DNA of 64,000 bases, from assembly GCF_021440085.1 (NCBI RefSeq), contig NZ_JAKCPW010000010.1, positions 285,107-349,106 of the forward strand, in the 5' to 3' direction. Shown here one piece after another: positions 61,160 through 64,000 of the stretch. This DNA is from Dyadobacter sp. CY261. GTDB taxonomy: Bacteria; Bacteroidota; Bacteroidia; Cytophagales; Spirosomataceae. Position 1 is the first letter of the stretch, and every line of letters starts with the position of its first letter. The position numbers and the translations under genes are program-made. The notes under the pieces are model-generated. The model was not told the origin of the DNA, searched no databases, and saw only the letters and a program-made list of their open reading frames with translations.

Positions 61160-61735
61160 ATGCAGTACCTCCGAATAGATACAACAGATATTTTCATCGA
61201 CGATCAGGGAGAAGGCCGCGGTAAGATCATCGTGGCCGACACGAGCTGGGATTACAATTTTTCCTATTTCTGGGGCGCTATGGGAAAGGCAATGCCACAA
61301 TTCCTAATCGGCACGAGCGCATGTTATTTCGCTGGAAAGCTCTGCGGGCGCTTTGATCGTAATCAGCTCGATTTTGACGCATCAATGCGGTCTGTCCGGC
61401 AGGCCATCCGCGAGGAATTCAAGTTCTGGGAGTATATGCCTTGGCAAAAGGAGCTACGCCAATACCTTCGAGAGCAGCATTGTGAAACGGATGAAGAAAT
61501 GTATCACATGCTTGCCAACCTCGACAATCAAATTTGGTGTGAGCTGGACTACGATGAAGAAAAGGAGGTAATGGAACGCCTGATGTCTCTATTCGAAGAG
61601 CCGACCGCCTACATTGAACACAAATCATCGCGTGCGGTTGAATGGCTCGAAAAGCTACACCAAAAGCTCGTGAAAGAGTTGAACTCGCAACTTAAAGCAA
61701 TAGTAAACCAAACACTTGAAGGTAAATCATCATGA
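61160..61735 (+). CDS. Hypothetical phage protein
   Basis: 191 residues. Starts MQYLRIDTTDIFIDDQGEGR, includes WGAMGKAMPQFLIGTSACYF and ends in a long helix (AVEWLEKLHQKLVKELNSQL). Predominantly helical and acidic in the middle. Phage genes of this position are poorly known; no catalytic motif seen. It overlaps the following gene by four bases. Confidence 0.6.
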   Translation: MQYLRIDTTDIFIDDQGEGRGKIIVADTSWDYNFSYFWGAMGKAMPQFLIGTSACYFAGKLCGRFDRNQLDFDASMRSVRQAIREEFKFWEYMPWQKELRQYLREQHCETDEEMYHMLANLDNQIWCELDYDEEKEVMERLMSLFEEPTAYIEHKSSRAVEWLEKLHQKLVKELNSQLKAIVNQTLEGKSS

Positions 61736-62148
61736 AAGGAACCGATTCATTCAGAAAAGCAATAAGCCAGCACTTGGATTCACTCGGCTCGGAGGATCCG
61801 CTGTTTGCCGAAACGCTGAAAAAGCCCGGCAAGAACATCGAGGATTGCATTACCTACATTCTCAACCAGGTCAAGAACAGCGGCTGTAATGGCTTTGAAG
61901 ACTCCGAAATTTACGGCATGGCAGTTCACTACTATGACGAAGAAGATATCAAGCCAGGTCACAAAATAAACTGCAAGGTCGTAGTAAACCACACCACCGA
62001 GCTAACCGCCGAAGACCTCGACAACGCGAAGCAGGCCGCATTCGAAAAAATCCTCATCGAGGAAAAGGAGCGACTAAAAAAGAAGTCCTCATCCAAATCC
62101 CAGCCTGTCAAAGAAAAAGCCGTAGTAGTTCAGCAAGCAATGTTTTAA
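61732..62148 (+). CDS. PcfK-like protein
   Basis: 138 residues. ALIGN-type motifs of PcfK (KGTDSFRKAISQHLDSLG, IEDCITYILNQVKNSG, EIYGMAVHYYDEEDIKPG) precede a charged, Lys-rich C-terminus (KERLKKKSSSKSQPVKEK). PcfK and PcfJ are named from a conjugative plasmid, but the pair is also common in Bacteroidota elements; function is not known. Four nt overlap with the preceding gene, four nt gap to the PcfJ-like gene. Confidence 0.7.
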   Translation: MKGTDSFRKAISQHLDSLGSEDPLFAETLKKPGKNIEDCITYILNQVKNSGCNGFEDSEIYGMAVHYYDEEDIKPGHKINCKVVVNHTTELTAEDLDNAKQAAFEKILIEEKERLKKKSSSKSQPVKEKAVVVQQAMF

Positions 62149-62151
62149 ACG

Positions 62152-63450
62152 ATGAAGCCGAAAACAATTTTTCAGAAAAAGATAGATTCTTTACGGAAAT
62201 TCCTCCCGGCCATTTCCGACAAACAACTGCAATGGGGATACGACAACTGCTTCGATCGCTCCGGTTTTCTCACTAAAAGCAAAGCTCACTGCATTGAATG
62301 TGGTTACAGTTGGCCGCAAGAAAGGTCGCTAGTAGCGACGATCGTCGGACTGACTTGCCCAAACTGCGATTCGGAATTGAAGATGTCCAATACCCGGAAA
62401 CGCAGCCACCAGGACGCCGCTCACTTCGCGATCCTGACGACAGTAAAGGGGATTCAGGTTGTACGAATGTTCTTTCTACGCAAAACCGGAAAAGTAGGCC
62501 AGCGAGCCGAATTTACGGGCTTCGAAGTCATGCAGCACTGGATTGACAGCAAGGGAAAGTCTAGTATGTACGCGATGAACGTGAATACGATGACCGGATA
62601 TTACGATTCTTGGACCGGCCACGGTGAACTGCATTTGCGGGATCGTATGGGAAACGGCGCAATCCTTCGCAGTTCAATCGTTCCTCATCAAATATACCCG
62701 AGACGCGGAATCACTCCGGAAATCAAGCGCAACGGTTTTGATGGGCATTTATACGATCAGTCCCCTTCTGACTTTTTTAGAATGTTGCTCTCGGACAGCA
62801 AAGCCGAGACGCTTTTGAAGGCCAGGCAAATCAGCCTGCTTAAATATCTGTTCTACAAGTACTGCGGGCCCGAAACACTTTCCAAGTATTGGAACAGCGT
62901 AAAGATCTGCATTCGGAATGGATACCTGATCAAAGATGCTTCACTGTGGACCGACTACATCGATCTGCTAGAACATTTCAACAAAGACCTCCTCAGCAGC
63001 CATTACGTATGTCCGGTCGAGCTGAAAAAGTCTCACGACAAGCTGATGAGAAAAAGGCAATCCATCCAGGAACGCGCCCGGGTTGAGCAACTACGGAAAG
63101 ATATTGCCGAAGCAGAAATCCATTATCAGCAACAGAAAGGCCAGTTCTTTGGTCTGTTGTTTTCAAATGGCGAAATCACCGTTAAAATGCTTGAATCAGT
63201 CAAGGAATTCCAGGAGGAAGGGGACACCTTGAAGCATTGCGTTTTCGTCAACCAGTACTACAAAAGGCAAGATATCATCGTCCTTTCGGCCAGGATCGAC
63301 GATCAGCCGGTTGAAACGATTGAGCTTTCCCTGAATACCCTGAAAGTTATTCAGGCGCGCGGGATGAACAACAAGCCAACCGAGCACCACGGAAAGATCG
63401 TGAGTCTGGTGTACGATAATTTAAATGCCATCACCGGCAGGATGCAATGA
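62152..63450 (+). CDS. PcfJ-like protein
   Basis: 432 residues. A zinc-finger-like pair of CxxC motifs (CIECGYSW, CPNCDSEL) lies near residues 50-80. The C-terminal PcfJ-like part includes ESVKEFQEEGDTLKHCVFVNQYYKR and IVLSARIDDQPVETIELSL, as in the PcfJ family. DNA or RNA binding is plausible from the fingers. Paired with the PcfK-like gene. The following gene overlaps by four bases. Confidence 0.72.
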   Translation: MKPKTIFQKKIDSLRKFLPAISDKQLQWGYDNCFDRSGFLTKSKAHCIECGYSWPQERSLVATIVGLTCPNCDSELKMSNTRKRSHQDAAHFAILTTVKGIQVVRMFFLRKTGKVGQRAEFTGFEVMQHWIDSKGKSSMYAMNVNTMTGYYDSWTGHGELHLRDRMGNGAILRSSIVPHQIYPRRGITPEIKRNGFDGHLYDQSPSDFFRMLLSDSKAETLLKARQISLLKYLFYKYCGPETLSKYWNSVKICIRNGYLIKDASLWTDYIDLLEHFNKDLLSSHYVCPVELKKSHDKLMRKRQSIQERARVEQLRKDIAEAEIHYQQQKGQFFGLLFSNGEITVKMLESVKEFQEEGDTLKHCVFVNQYYKRQDIIVLSARIDDQPVETIELSLNTLKVIQARGMNNKPTEHHGKIVSLVYDNLNAITGRMQ

Positions 63451-63731
63451 CGAAAATTATCATTTTCTCCGAAAAAGAGAAAAAAGCCGTTCTCAAACGC
63501 TTCATGATCGAATTTTTTCCATTCACGCCACTGCGAAAAGCAGGCTTATTCACTCCCGAAATGAAGGGCGATTATGCAGCTCAGGCGGAGCGTGTCTGCA
63601 AATTCTTAGGATATGAAACGGTATATGAATATGGCTCGAAGGAAGTTCTTGCCACCTGTCTATCGCAGGTAAAAAGGATCCCGACGAGCCATTCGTTACA
63701 GTTGTCTCAAATATCTACGAGTGACGATTAA
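63447..63731 (+). CDS. Hypothetical protein after pcfJ-like gene
   Basis: 94 residues: KIIIFSEKEKKAVLKRFMIE, FTPEMKGDYAAQAERVCKFLGYETVYEYGSK in pieces, and a polar end. Helical, soluble, no family. It has an ATGA-type overlap with the PcfJ-like gene and is the last gene before the tRNA-like segment. Confidence 0.5.
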   Translation: MTKIIIFSEKEKKAVLKRFMIEFFPFTPLRKAGLFTPEMKGDYAAQAERVCKFLGYETVYEYGSKEVLATCLSQVKRIPTSHSLQLSQISTSDD

Positions 63732-63748
63732 TTTTGATGCAGCACACC

Positions 63749-63852
63749 GGCGCATTCGTAATGGAGGCGTAGTCGCCCGGAATAGGTAAGATCCCGGTAT
63801 TAGGCCGGGAGACGAGAGCGGACGCCGCGCGGTTCGAATCCCTCATGCGTCG
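63749..63852 (+). tRNA. tRNA-like segment
   Basis: GGCGCAT (63749-63755) and ATGCGTC (63845-63851) pair over seven positions as an acceptor stem. The T-loop-like TTCGAAT (63833-63839) is in the right place but its stem is imperfect. A CCCGG/CCGGG hairpin with a seven-base loop (TATTAGG) lies at the anticodon position. The D region is not canonical. Either a highly diverged or a decayed tRNA. Confidence 0.35.
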
Positions 63853-63871
63853 GGTGCTGTAAAATAAATCA

Positions 63872-63892
63872 GGGGCCATGAGCCCCTTCTTT
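63872..63892 (+). terminator. Intrinsic terminator
   Basis: GGGGC (63872-63876) and GCCCC (63882-63886) form a five-base stem followed by TTCTTT. It lies just after the tRNA-like segment and probably ends the early rightward transcript. Confidence 0.6.
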
Positions 63893-63928
63893 ATGTACTA
63901 ATCTAAACTAAATCGAATGTGGTGTTAG

Positions 63929-64000
63929 TTATTCAATGCGTACATTATTGCGCTGAACATCATATCTGCTATACGGGTATAGCCAGTCGAGTTTAAGTGC
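63929..64000 (-). CDS. Possible C-terminal end of a minus-strand gene
   Basis: From the right edge a minus-strand frame reads LKLDWLYPYSRYDVQRNNV and ends RIE before a TAA at 63931-63929. It is short but protein-like, and it would face the rightward array. The rest is outside the window. Confidence 0.35.
   Translation of the reverse strand, partial: ALKLDWLYPYSRYDVQRNNVRIE

Larger units (their letters stand above)
48500..64000. mobile_element. Left part of a temperate phage or phage-like integrative element
   Basis: It starts with a tyrosine integrase just after a host terminator. It continues with a S24-type repressor, a divergent control region, an antirepressor, SSB-like, beta-clamp, HNH, replication-initiator-like, RuvC-like and PcfK/PcfJ genes in one rightward array with many small overlapping genes, which is phage-like gene density. 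No capsid, terminase or tail gene appears before the right edge, so phage versus ICE-like status is open. The left attachment site is not identified. No tRNA adjoins the integrase; it may lie in 48500-48630. Confidence 0.8.

Overview
The window looks like the chromosome of a Cytophagales (Bacteroidota) bacterium. A Dyadobacter-like member of the Spirosomataceae is my best guess. The reasons are a SusC/SusD pair leading a polysaccharide utilization locus (PUL), a type IX secretion (T9SS) C-terminal domain on the purple-acid-phosphatase-like protein, many lipoproteins and Tat-like signals, and promoters that fit the Bacteroidota pattern TTG-N20/21-TAnnTTTG instead of sigma70. The genus is inference only.

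Layout. (1) 1-15.8 kb, minus strand: a pectin-type PUL read from 15.8 kb leftwards: SusC, SusD, PL1 pectate lyase, beta-helix/DUF6298-like protein, MGH1-like glycosidase, sialidase-fold protein, sugar-phosphate-isomerase-like protein and a DUF5703-type glycosidase that runs off the left edge. (2) 16-25.4 kb: a large secreted phosphoesterase, a collagen-like lipoprotein, small housekeeping and unknown genes, exonuclease III and a PD40 lipoprotein. (3) 25.5-35.3 kb: a heterodimeric ABC exporter, a sulfatase, an NAD-dependent epimerase, a cation-efflux gene broken by one base, a YncE-like propeller and a Gfo/Idh/MocA oxidoreductase. (4) 35.4-39.9 kb: an AT-richer scar of a mobile element with a dead tyrosine recombinase and a 909-residue beta-helix protein with a phage-tailspike-like end. 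(5) 40-48.4 kb: an L,D-transpeptidase, then a TetR-controlled RND efflux operon (adaptor, pump, outer-membrane channel) whose operator GCTAAC-N3-GTTAG can be read directly. (6) 48.5-64 kb: the left part of a temperate phage or phage-like integrative element that continues beyond the window.

How the phage region works, as inferred: an integrase reads inwards from the left end. A secreted protein and an S24/LexA-type repressor are read leftwards. Predicted face-to-face promoters with repeated operator half-sites form the switch. The rightward transcript starts with a 74-residue protein resembling the Acb2/Tad1 hairpin family (phage antagonists of cyclic-nucleotide immune signals), tRNA-like segments and an AntA/KilAC antirepressor. 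A replication block follows: an unusual SSB with the DDDDLPF tip, a beta clamp, an HNH protein, a replication-initiator-like gene with a 12-bp iteron array inside its own coding sequence and an AT-rich stretch beside it (the lambda O arrangement), its partner gene, a RuvC-like resolvase, and a PcfK/PcfJ pair. Also notable is a protein with 35 consecutive Cys-Ser-X type triplets. No structural phage genes are seen before the window ends.
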